Shown one piece after another: positions 36,051 through 44,594 of a stretch of DNA of 64,000 bases (position 1 is its first letter; each line of letters starts with the position of its first letter). Below the pieces are notes generated by a model. The model worked only from the letters and a program-made list of their open reading frames with translations, did no database searches and had not been told where the DNA came from. The stretch comes from Muribaculum intestinale. Lineage in GTDB: Bacteria; Bacteroidota; Bacteroidia; Bacteroidales; Muribaculaceae. The stretch covers positions 2,728,001 through 2,792,000 of the forward strand of contig NZ_CP021421.1 of assembly GCF_002201515.1 (NCBI RefSeq), written 5' to 3'. Made by a program: the position numbers and the translations under genes.

Positions 36051-36138
36051 TGCTTGCAATAAGACCTATGAGGGTATAGCCTAATATACCTTCATGCGAA
36101 GGTTGGCGGCTCCGATGCGGAGACTGACCGTGCAAGCA
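36051..36138 (+). other. Cloverleaf-like inverted-repeat cluster upstream of the relaxase (candidate oriT or RNA)
   Basis: Outer arms TGCTTGCA (36051-36058) and TGCAAGCA (36131-36138) enclose three consecutive hairpins: GGTATA/TATACC (36073-36078, 36085-36090), CTTC/GAAG (36090-36093, 36098-36101) and CTCCG/CGGAG (36110-36114, 36118-36122). It lies 56 bases before the MobV gene, where mobilizable elements usually carry oriT. No nick site can be assigned from sequence alone. Confidence 0.5.
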
Positions 36139-36193
36139 CCTCTGTTGTATAATCAATTCCAATCAAACCATAACCAAAAGCACCAATAATTAT

Positions 36194-37654
36194 ATGTCTT
36201 CACCAAAACAGATGATGGACTTCAAGCCTGTCAAATCAGTCGATGCCAATGTCGGCAACGAACATCAGCGCAACTGGAGCGATGAACTCTTCGAGCGCAA
36301 GGCCAAGAATCCCGACCACAACTATGACCGCTCACGCACCGCTTTGAATTTTCAGGTCGGGCCGGGAGGAGTAATAACCACCGTTGATAAATCGCGGCGT
36401 ATCGGCGACAGGGTCGAGGAGATAATCAAGAAACATCTCCGACCGGATGCCCGAGTAACCGCCATATCCAACCGTGCAGTCATGGTCGTATTCGGCGGCA
36501 ACCGTGAGCGGATGCGTGAGATGGCTTTCGGTTCCCAAGTGCTGAACGAGTATGAGGAGACCAACGGTCATCTTGTGCGGCAACCTGAAATCGAGCAATG
36601 GGCAAAGGACATCTATGGTTTTGTATGCCGTGAATTCGGAGAGGAAAACGTAGCCTCGTTCATCGTCCATCTTGACGAGACGGGACCACATGCGCATTGT
36701 GTGTTCGTGCCGTTGACCGCCGACGGACGCCTCTGCTCAAAGGAAGTTCTCGGAGGCAAGAACAAAATCGAGGCGCGGCAGCACATGAGAGACCTGCATA
36801 CCCGACTTGCCGAAGTGAACCGAAAATACGGTCTTGACCGAGGCGATGACATCCAAGTGACAGGCGCACGCCATCGCTCGACCGCTGAATACAATCGCGA
36901 CCTTCATCGTGAAAACACCCGGCTCGAAACTCTTATAAGCGACAAGTCTGGGCAGTTGAGCCAACTTGAAGAACAAATCAAGAAGGCCGAAACGCGCGTC
37001 AAAGGTCTTACGACTATGATTGCAAATCTCGAAAGGCTGGAAGTCGAACTGAATGACGAGATAGCTCAGTTGGAAATTGACATCGAGAATGGTGCCGGAG
37101 ATGTTTCCGAATTGCGTTGCCGCATCGCTTCCCTTGAATTCCAGCTTGAATCTACCGGACAGAAACTCGCCGACAAGCGCGACAAGCTCAAACTCGCTGA
37201 CCGGCAACTCACCGAGCTTCAGGATAAACTTGATGCCCTCAGCAGGAAACGCGACACTGCGCAAAAGAATTTCCACGAGTTCACGGAAAAAAATCAGGAG
37301 CAGGTGCGCATGAGGCTGACCGATGCCGTCTTTGCCAGGATAGTTGTCGATGTCCGTTCACTGCTGGACGCTATGCCAACGGAACATAAAGCCGATTTAG
37401 ACGGCGAGTTCCTGACGGCAATCGCCGAGCAACCCAACGAGATTTTGAAGTGTGCCATGTATCTATTCCTTGGCTATCTCGACGGTGCAACCCAATTCGC
37501 CCAGTCATGCGGAGGCGGAGGCGCCTCTTCAGACCTCCCATGGGGACGCAATCCGGATGAAGACGACCGCCGGTTCGCCTACCGCTGCATGATGCAGGCT
37601 CACCGAATGATGAAACCCTCTCAGCAAAAACGCACTATGAGCGGCAGACACTAA
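36194..37654 (+). CDS. MobV-family relaxase
   Basis: 486 residues. The N-terminal Mob_Pre domain (about 25-240) includes ALNFQVGP and the metal-binding triple-His motif HLDETGPHAHCVFVPLT near residue 160. A long coiled coil follows (about 250-380), then a C-terminal domain with a Gly-rich stretch. MobV relaxases nick oriT and lead the strand into a recipient using a helper conjugation machine. With integrase, excisionase-like protein and primase-helicase, this defines an integrative mobilizable element. No conjugation pore genes are present. Confidence 0.92.
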   Translation: MSSPKQMMDFKPVKSVDANVGNEHQRNWSDELFERKAKNPDHNYDRSRTALNFQVGPGGVITTVDKSRRIGDRVEEIIKKHLRPDARVTAISNRAVMVVFGGNRERMREMAFGSQVLNEYEETNGHLVRQPEIEQWAKDIYGFVCREFGEENVASFIVHLDETGPHAHCVFVPLTADGRLCSKEVLGGKNKIEARQHMRDLHTRLAEVNRKYGLDRGDDIQVTGARHRSTAEYNRDLHRENTRLETLISDKSGQLSQLEEQIKKAETRVKGLTTMIANLERLEVELNDEIAQLEIDIENGAGDVSELRCRIASLEFQLESTGQKLADKRDKLKLADRQLTELQDKLDALSRKRDTAQKNFHEFTEKNQEQVRMRLTDAVFARIVVDVRSLLDAMPTEHKADLDGEFLTAIAEQPNEILKCAMYLFLGYLDGATQFAQSCGGGGASSDLPWGRNPDEDDRRFAYRCMMQAHRMMKPSQQKRTMSGRH

Positions 37655-37696
37655 AAATACTTCTGTTAGTACAGCTTAAATTTCGCAAAAAATGCT

Positions 37697-37704
37697 TAAC
37701 TTTG
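37697..37704 (+). promoter_or_regulatory. -7 box stranded upstream of ISAs1
   Basis: TAACTTTG. Without the ISAs1 insertion it would lie roughly 70 bases before the radical SAM gene start, so it may be the original promoter of that operon. No clear -33 box at standard spacing. Confidence 0.4.
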
Positions 37705-37725
37705 CAATAAATTGGGGGTGGTGCC

Positions 37726-39069
37726 CAGGGCAACCGCATCAAAATTTGGCTTTAAGCAGCATATCGGTCAAATAGTCGTTGGAAAGGCTCGCTTTGAAGC
37801 GCCTTTTCTTTAGACTGCTTTTGTCAACATGCTCTTTTATAACCTGCATAGCCAACTTCCTTATTGTTGAGAGGTTTAGTGACGCATACCCTTTCCTTGC
37901 ACGGCAGGCATCTTCGAGGAATGTCACATCAAGATTCCAATGCAGTTGATTCTCGATAGACCAATGCCCTCGAGCCAACATATTGAAGTACGCAGCCTTA
38001 GGATAATCCTCGTCACTAATGTATCTTCTGACGGCAGTTGCCGTGTGGTCTCCATAGTCAACCGAGGAAGTGACCTCTACCAATGTTTTCAGTCCAGGCC
38101 AACGAGCCAATACATCCTTGTCTTCGATTGTATCGGCTTTGAGTATCCGGCAATCGCGTATCTCTATACGTCCGTGGTCGGCATCCATCTGCGAAGCCGA
38201 GTCAGTGGGCTTATTGTAGCGGAATGCATCGATTACCTGTTCGTTCAGAGCGCCCTGATTGTCCTTGACGGCAAGGAAGTAATGAGCTTTCCGGTCAAGG
38301 ATATTCTGAGCGATATTAATCTGTGTACCAATCGCATCTATCGAGATTGTGGCACCTTCGATATCCAGTTTTTCAAGAAGCTGAGGTATGGCGACTATTT
38401 CATTTTCCTTGTCTTTGAGACGCTGCTGTCCTACTACAATGTGATTCTCGCTGACATAGGCGTTCACGATATAATCGCCTTTCGAGCCATGCTGTTTAGG
38501 CGATGTGCCTCTGAGCTTTTTGCCATCTATGACAACCTGCTTCTCAGCAAGCGTGTCAAGGAACTTCCTGCCATGCTCAACCAGACATCTCTCAATCTCA
38601 TCGGGATCCACGGCGCTCATCAGCCGCTCGAAAGTGTCAGGTGACGGGCTGCGGTCAGGACGGTCGGCAATAAGACCAAAATCACGTGCCCGATAATAGG
38701 CGAACTCGCTCATGTCAACATAATCCTCGCCTCCGCAGATATAGGTCAGCAAAGCGATTGTCAAAAGGTCGGAAAGTGCATACGTGCAACGACCTGTAAC
38801 TCGATGATCCGGTACTGTCATAAAGATTTCGTTCAGCATAGTCTCGGTGTCTATATTGTTGATTTTCAACCATAAAGATACTAAAAATATATGAGATACA
38901 CAATTATTACAACACTAAAAATCAGACAATTATCCATTTTTTAGTGCTATAAAATTACTAAGAATTATGACTTCGGATATGCTGGATTCAAAGAATTTCG
39001 CCAACATATATCATCGTTGACTCAAAGCAACCGTTACTTATCACACATAATTTTGGTGCGGTTGCCCTG
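37726..39069 (-). mobile_element. ISAs1-family insertion sequence (1344 bp) with 10-bp target duplication
   Basis: Terminal inverted repeats CAGGGCAACCGCA (37726-37738) and TGCGGTTGCCCTG (39057-39069). Flanked by the direct repeat GGGTGGTGCC at 37716-37725 and 39070-39079. Length and duplication size fit the family. Confidence 0.93.
37739..38869 (-). CDS. ISAs1-family transposase
   Basis: 376 residues, full length. N-terminal DDE_Tnp_1-associated domain (VPDHRVTGRCTYALSDLLTIALLTYICGGEDYVDM), catalytic Asp in VIDGKKLRGT, a second acidic region (ISIDAIGTQINIAQNI) and the C-terminal WSIENQLHWNLDVTFLEDACR segment with the likely catalytic Glu. Apparently intact. Confidence 0.93.
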   Translation of the reverse strand: MKINNIDTETMLNEIFMTVPDHRVTGRCTYALSDLLTIALLTYICGGEDYVDMSEFAYYRARDFGLIADRPDRSPSPDTFERLMSAVDPDEIERCLVEHGRKFLDTLAEKQVVIDGKKLRGTSPKQHGSKGDYIVNAYVSENHIVVGQQRLKDKENEIVAIPQLLEKLDIEGATISIDAIGTQINIAQNILDRKAHYFLAVKDNQGALNEQVIDAFRYNKPTDSASQMDADHGRIEIRDCRILKADTIEDKDVLARWPGLKTLVEVTSSVDYGDHTATAVRRYISDEDYPKAAYFNMLARGHWSIENQLHWNLDVTFLEDACRARKGYASLNLSTIRKLAMQVIKEHVDKSSLKKRRFKASLSNDYLTDMLLKAKF

Positions 39070-39128
39070 GGGTGGTGCCAATCCATCACCTCGTTTATGA
39101 GATCAAATTATAAAAAATCATTATCAAA

Positions 39129-40520
39129 ATGCCTACAAAGCGAAAAAGATTGAAAAATTATCGCATTGGACTAGTTGACGCAGACCTACTTGATAACGGT
39201 ACCCGTCACCCTAATCTGGTGCTTTTAAAAATCGCTGGCTACCTACATGATAATGGCGTTTTTTTTGAGCTTATCACTACTCCTGATGCTGATATTTCGC
39301 AATATGATCTAATTTACATGTCCACAGTATTTACATATACTAAAAAGCCAAAGTTCTACGAGATGGCATATGATAAAGAAAAAAATCAGAAGTTTCGTTG
39401 TGGAGGCACTGGTGAATACGCTAATGAAACTAATGTGTCACGTTTCAAAGAACTTCGTGCCGCAGATATGTATCAATTAGAGAATGATTCATTTTTAAGA
39501 AAACTAAGAAATCATAGAGGAGGAGTTAGAGTACATGGAATTGATATGGCTAGGCAAATGCCATTTTATGATTTGTATATGCCATTTATTGAAGAGAGAA
39601 TAGCCAATGGGGAAAAACGCGATAAGTACAAAGATTATTTAAAATATTCCATAGGTTTCTTAACCAGAGGATGTTATCGTCATTGTCCTTTTTGTGTTAA
39701 TAAATTAGAGAATAACATTTTGCCTTATTCAAAATTAGAATGGTTTAGGGATGAAAAACGCCCCCATATCTATTTTTGGGACGATAATTTTTTGGCTGCG
39801 CCATATGAAGTTTGGCATCCCATACTTCAGGAACTGATTGACAAGAAAATTACATTTCAATTTCGTCAAGGTCTTGATGAACGCCAATTGGCAGAAAATG
39901 AACATGGCATTGAGATGGCAGAGATGCTTTCCAAAGCGCACTATCACGGCGATTATATTTTTGCATTCGACAATTGGAGAGACCGCAATACAATCGAACG
40001 TGCGCTCAAAATATGGAAACGGTGTTGTCCTAAAAAAGGGACAAAGTTCTATCTTTTTTGTGGGTTCAAGTTAACCCCTGAAGATGACAAAAGATTATAT
40101 AAAGACGTTTGGGAAATCTTTGCTCGCATACATATCCTAATGCAGTATGGTTGTATAGGATATATTATGAGGCATGAAGATTATCGCAATCACGAGTTAG
40201 CAAATATTTATGTACAAATTGCGCGATGGTGTAACCAACCTGCTTTCTATAAGAAAATGTCCTTTTGGGAATTTTGTTATAGGAATCAAACCTTTTGGGA
40301 AGAACATACATTAGGTAGAGCTGTAACACCACTCAAACCATATGATGAATTTGTCAAGGATTTTGAGGCCGGTTATTATAACACAACAAAAATGTGTCGT
40401 CCTCTAAAAACGTTCATATCATTTTTAGAGCGTTTCAAGGAGCACAAAGAAGAATTACTTGCAATGTTTAATTATAAATTAAGTGATTTAATCAATCCCT
40501 CTCTTTGGGAAAATAACTAA
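39129..40520 (+). CDS. Radical SAM protein of phage/mobile-element type
   Basis: 463 residues. The N-terminal part resembles a cobalamin-binding-like Rossmann region (RIGLVDADLLDNGTRHPNLVLLKIAGYLHDNG; YDLIYMSTVFTYTKKP), followed by the [4Fe-4S] motif GFLTRGCYRHCPFCVN (Cys-x3-Cys-x2-Cys, about residue 180) and a TIM-barrel region. From memory, proteins with this N-terminal pattern occur in phages and prophages; substrate and reaction are unknown. It is the first of four tightly packed genes of distinctly AT-rich composition. ISAs1 lies 59 bases upstream of its start. Confidence 0.82.
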   Translation: MPTKRKRLKNYRIGLVDADLLDNGTRHPNLVLLKIAGYLHDNGVFFELITTPDADISQYDLIYMSTVFTYTKKPKFYEMAYDKEKNQKFRCGGTGEYANETNVSRFKELRAADMYQLENDSFLRKLRNHRGGVRVHGIDMARQMPFYDLYMPFIEERIANGEKRDKYKDYLKYSIGFLTRGCYRHCPFCVNKLENNILPYSKLEWFRDEKRPHIYFWDDNFLAAPYEVWHPILQELIDKKITFQFRQGLDERQLAENEHGIEMAEMLSKAHYHGDYIFAFDNWRDRNTIERALKIWKRCCPKKGTKFYLFCGFKLTPEDDKRLYKDVWEIFARIHILMQYGCIGYIMRHEDYRNHELANIYVQIARWCNQPAFYKKMSFWEFCYRNQTFWEEHTLGRAVTPLKPYDEFVKDFEAGYYNTTKMCRPLKTFISFLERFKEHKEELLAMFNYKLSDLINPSLWENN

Positions 40521-40526
40521 TTACAT

Positions 40527-41549
40527 ATGCCAAGACACGAGAATTTAGATATTGATAAAATCCAATTAGATATTAATAATCCTCGGATTAAGAATTATCT
40601 TGAGACATACAACCGTGAAACGATTACGGCTGTCCATATTGCATTGGCTCTCTCTTCTAATTCTTCTGCCGAGGCAACAACCTCATTTACATCTCTTCGA
40701 GATTCAATTAAGAAATGCGGTGGTATAATTCACCCCATAATTGTATCTTTAGAATCTGATGGTAGCTATGTTGCAATCGAAGGAAATACTCGCTTGCAGA
40801 TCTATAAAGATTTCAAACGTGATGATACTAATGGCTCTTGGGACACTATTCCTGCGATTGTATATGAAAATCTTTCGTCCGAGAAGAAACATGAAATCAG
40901 ACTACAATCGCATTTGGTTGGGCCTCGCGCTTGGGATCCATTTTCCAAAGCGAAATATCTCTATGAGTTAAGCGAAGTGGAGCATATGCCCCTTAAACTA
41001 ATAATCTCTCTTTGCGGTGGTGGCAAAACTGAAATAGAACGAAGTATTGCTGCCTATAAATATATGGTTTCTTATTATCATCCATATGTTAAAACTAAAA
41101 GAAACCGGCGTCCTGAGGTCAGAGAGTTCTCAAAGTTCTATGAATTTCAGTCATCAACCGTTCAACACGCAATGATCAGAGCCGGATATGACCTTTCTAA
41201 ATTCGCTGAATGGGTTGTGGAAGGTAATATTGATACCGCTCAAAGAGTGCGTATCTTGCCAAAGGTTTTATCGCACCCGGAAGCTAAAGCGAAATTCTTG
41301 CGGACTAATTTAGGTGAGGCGGAAAAAGTATTAAATGCGGCGGAACTTGACACCGCTGACCTGAGTAAATATCCTTACTACGTTCTCGCGGCTCACCTTT
41401 ATAGAAAAATTTTTTCGGGAGAACCATCACTTGAGGAAATAAAAAGTTTGGCAGCTCAAGACTCAATCGAAGCAGTTGACAGGCTTTACCAACTTCAATC
41501 ATTAGACGGCCAACTCAAATTACTTCTTCAAAGCATCCATTCAATCTAA
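40527..41549 (+). CDS. ParB/Srx-like nuclease-domain protein
   Basis: 340 residues. N-terminal ParB/sulfiredoxin fold: DKIQLDINNPRIKNYL, LRDSIKKCGGIIHPIIVS and YVAIEGNTRLQIYKDF, in place of the GERRxR motif of chromosomal ParB. The rest is helical and may bind DNA or a partner. In phages such domains have nuclease, CTPase or regulatory roles. It begins 6 bases after the radical SAM gene and abuts the next gene with no gap, so the genes probably act together. Confidence 0.75.
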   Translation: MPRHENLDIDKIQLDINNPRIKNYLETYNRETITAVHIALALSSNSSAEATTSFTSLRDSIKKCGGIIHPIIVSLESDGSYVAIEGNTRLQIYKDFKRDDTNGSWDTIPAIVYENLSSEKKHEIRLQSHLVGPRAWDPFSKAKYLYELSEVEHMPLKLIISLCGGGKTEIERSIAAYKYMVSYYHPYVKTKRNRRPEVREFSKFYEFQSSTVQHAMIRAGYDLSKFAEWVVEGNIDTAQRVRILPKVLSHPEAKAKFLRTNLGEAEKVLNAAELDTADLSKYPYYVLAAHLYRKIFSGEPSLEEIKSLAAQDSIEAVDRLYQLQSLDGQLKLLLQSIHSI

Positions 41550-41969
41550 ATGGCAGAATCAAGACAACATAAAAATCTCGTAAAATGTATAGTTTCCTAT
41601 TTGGAGACTATACCCGGTTGCTGTCTTGATTTAGTTGAAGCCGATTTGACTGATTTTAATACTCGTACAACTCGAATTGTAGGTGGTTACTATCCTGATG
41701 TTTTCTACAGAGACCGTGATAAAATTATTATTGGAGAAGCTAAGACCGATGCGGATTTATTAACTCCACATACAGACAGGCAATTATCTTCGTACATTGA
41801 GGAAGTATTACTTTTCCCAGGCGAAAAGCATATTATCCTAAGTGTGCCATTCCTTTCTTGCAATACGCTTTACAACTATGTAAATCGTAAAATGGAGAAG
41901 ATACCTGAATGTGGAATTTTCTTTCATCTTATTAATGATATGCAACGGAACGAAATACTATGTCTATAA
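41550..41969 (+). CDS. Small PD-(D/E)XK nuclease-like protein
   Basis: 139 residues. The core GGYYPDVFYRDRDKIIIGEAKTDADLL contains the PD...E-x-K catalytic pattern (Asp in YPDVF, Glu and Lys in GEAKT), followed by DRQLSSYIEEV. It looks like a minimal VRR-NUC or Holliday-junction-type nuclease. It directly follows the ParB-like gene and overlaps the helicase gene by 10 bases. In phage modules a nuclease beside an SNF2 helicase is common; the role here is inferred from that. Confidence 0.72.
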   Translation: MAESRQHKNLVKCIVSYLETIPGCCLDLVEADLTDFNTRTTRIVGGYYPDVFYRDRDKIIIGEAKTDADLLTPHTDRQLSSYIEEVLLFPGEKHIILSVPFLSCNTLYNYVNRKMEKIPECGIFFHLINDMQRNEILCL

Positions 41970-42958
41970 ATTACGATTGCATATTCGATTCTACTGTTAC
42001 CTTTGAGGCTTTCAAGTATCAAAAGGAGGCCGTTGACGCCATAAAAGATCTTGAATATGGTGCAATCTTTCATGAACAAGGACTTGGTAAAACTAAAATT
42101 GCTATTGATATACTATTATATTGGCTCAATAATTCGGTTGACACCGTAATTATTGTAACAAAAAAAACCTTAGTCCTGAATTGGATAACTGAATTCCAAA
42201 ATCACACTACGTTAACTCCTGAAATTCTAAGTTCCAAAAAAAGCGATAACTACTATATATTTAATAGCCCTGTTCGTGTGATTGTTACTAATTTCGAGAC
42301 TATAAGTAGTGAAAAGGAGCGAATGAAATTGTTTCTCCAGACTCGTAACGTGGCAATTATAATTGACGAATCTACCAAGATTAAAAACCCGGAGGCAAAA
42401 CTTACCAAAGATTTTTTTGAGTTGTCACCGTACTTTTCACATCGTATTATAATGACTGGTACTCCCATTGCAAATCGTCCTTATGATATTTGGGCACAAA
42501 TATACTTTCTTGATATGGGTAAAAGCCTTGGCTCTGATTTTAACGCTTTCAGAACTAACTGTGACTTGACTAATGATTTGGATTCTGATAAGAATAAAGC
42601 TGTCACATTTGAAAAAAGTGTTTCAAGCATATTTTCTAAAATTCGGAATTTCACTGTTCGTGAGACAAAGAACAGTGGAATCATTACACTCCCCAAAAAG
42701 AATTATCATACTATATTAGTACCATTTGAGGATCGACAACGGAATATGTATGAATCGCTTTGCGAAGAAATGCAGATTTCAGTAGTAAAAGGAGATGAAA
42801 CAATTCTCGATGAATCCCCGGAGGCTATAAAGAGGCTTCTTAGGTTAGTTCAAATTACCTCTAATCCGGCACTATTAGACGACTCATATACATACACTTC
42901 TGCTAAACAAAAAAAGTTAGAAGAACTAATTAGGGATATTCAGTTAATGGCTAACTGA
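41960..42958 (+). pseudogene. SNF2-family helicase, truncated after the first RecA domain
   Basis: 332 residues in place of the 450-500 usual for phage SNF2 helicases. Motif I HEQGLGKTKIAIDI, motif Ia VTKKTLVLNW, motif II IIDESTKIKN and motif III IMTGTPIANRP are present, then the start of the second domain (TSAKQKKLEELIRDIQ). Motifs IV-VI are missing. The frame stops at 42958 where a hairpin-containing IS5-type element begins, so the insertion removed the C-terminal helicase domain. Confidence 0.82.
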
Positions 42959-43701
42959 TTATTTGGCAGAGTTATAGATATTTTGTAACTTTACAAAGAA
43001 CCCCCGATGAACCCATCACGGGCTTATTCGGGGGTAATTCTTAAAAATAAATGTTCGTGAAGTTACGGAAAATATCTGAGATTACGGCCACGTTGCCGTT
43101 TACCGAGTTCGATTTTATGCAAAAATATCGCGAGAGTTTTGCCGTAAGCGAGCTCGGGCGCATCCATGCGCAACTGCCATTGAAGGAGCTGGCAGAGAAA
43201 ATCCGCTCGCATTTTCCCAAAACGCATCCTCAAGGCAACACGCCGATGTTCCCGCCGGAGGGAGAGGTGGCGCTGATGTTCCTCAAACCATATACCGGAC
43301 AATCGGATGACGGCCTGATCGAGATGCTCAACGGCAACATACACATGCAGATGTTCTGCGGGGTGCTCATAGATCCCGCCAAGCCCATAAAGAACGGCAA
43401 GATAGTCAGTGCTATCCGTCAGCGCATAGCCGGAGTTCTGGACATCAGAGAACTGCAGAAAATCCTGTATGGCAAATGGGGCGGCTCGCTGAGAAACAAG
43501 GATTTGTGTCTGACCGATGCCACCTGCTACGAGAGCCATCTGCGGTTCCCGACAGATGTAAAACTGTTGTGGGAATGCTGCGAGTGGCTTCAATCTCTAA
43601 TTGCAAAGACCTGTAAGGCGCTGAAGGAACGGCTGCCGCGCAACAAGTATCGTGATATTGACCGCGCCAGACTCACCTATGCCAAGCATCGCAAACACAG
43701 C
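42959..43701 (+). mobile_element. Left part of an IS5/IS1182-like element, cut by IS21 copy C
   Basis: Interrupts the SNF2 gene near 42950 (exact end uncertain) and is itself cut by IS21 copy C at 43702. Its leader has a hairpin, ACCCCCGA (43000-43007) with TCGGGGGT (43028-43035). The right part is not found beyond copy C, where sequence from another element begins at 46312. Confidence 0.75.
43051..43701 (+). pseudogene. Truncated IS5/IS1182-type transposase
   Basis: About 217 native residues of an N-terminal DUF772-like region (FPKTHPQGNTPMFPPEGEVALMFLKPYTGQSDDGLIEMLNGNIHMQMFCG) and the first catalytic region (LTDATCYESHLRFPTDVKLLWE). The frame runs three codons into IS21 copy C and stops at 43710. 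The remaining DDE residues are missing. Confidence 0.82.
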
Positions 43702-43775
43702 TGTATCTAACATTTGAAAAGGGACCCGGATAGCATTTGAAAAGGGGACCACCCGGGATGGGGATGCAAAGATAA

Positions 43776-44563
43776 TTATATTTGTTGAGTCATCATTTCC
43801 TGAGTTTCTTTCATGCGGTATGATTTGCCTGTCATGTTAAGCAGTATAGCCTTGTGGGTCAGGCGGTCTACCATTGCGGTGACCAGTACTTTGTCGTCAA
43901 TAATCTCGTTCCAGCGGTTGAAGGCGAGATTGGTTGTGACGACGGTCGTCTTCTTGTCGGTGCGGAGGGAGAGATGGTTAAAGAACATCTCTGCGCCGGC
44001 CTTGTCGCAGGGACGTATCCGAACTCATCACAGATGACCATGTCGTATCTCTCGAACTTGTTTTCCAGCGACCGGAGTGTCAAAGCGTTGCGGCACTCGC
44101 GTATCTGCGTGAGCAGTCTTGGCACGGATGTGAACAGCACCGAGTGTCCGGCATTACATGCGGCGATACCGAGAGCTGTCGCCAGATGAGTCTTGCCTGT
44201 TCCGGGATTGCCGTATAGAATGAGGTTGCGTCCGTTTTTGATGAAGTCGAGTGTCTCGAGTGTCGGGAGCGCTTTCCGGGCATCGGCGGGCAGAGCGTCG
44301 GTGTCGATTTCGTTAAGATAGCGAAGTTGCGGGAACCCTGCGTTTTTGATGCGGTGACGGCGCTGGTTTTCAGAGCGGTTCTCTTTTTCGCGCCGGAGCA
44401 GTTCGGCTGTAAACCGCCATAGGTTCCATTGTTCGTCGGCGCTCTGCTGTATAAGCAGGTCGATGTCGCGCCGCACAAGCGGGAGTTTAAGGTCGAAAGC
44501 GCATGAGCGAATGAGCTCCCGAAGTCCGTCACGGTCTGTTTCATGTATGTCTGTCATTGTCAT
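43776..44563 (-). pseudogene. istB: istB, copy C, frameshifted
   Basis: Compared with copies A and B, one A is missing from GCAGGAGACG, leaving GCAGGGACG at about 44007-44014. The frame is lost after the Walker B segment (MVICDEFGYV), giving a 231-residue product with a foreign tail; the true C-terminus lies in another frame at 43776-43988. Copy C therefore probably depends on IstB from A or B. Confidence 0.9.
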
Positions 44564-44594
44564 TCAGTGTATTGGTTGTTTTTTGGGGGGGTAT

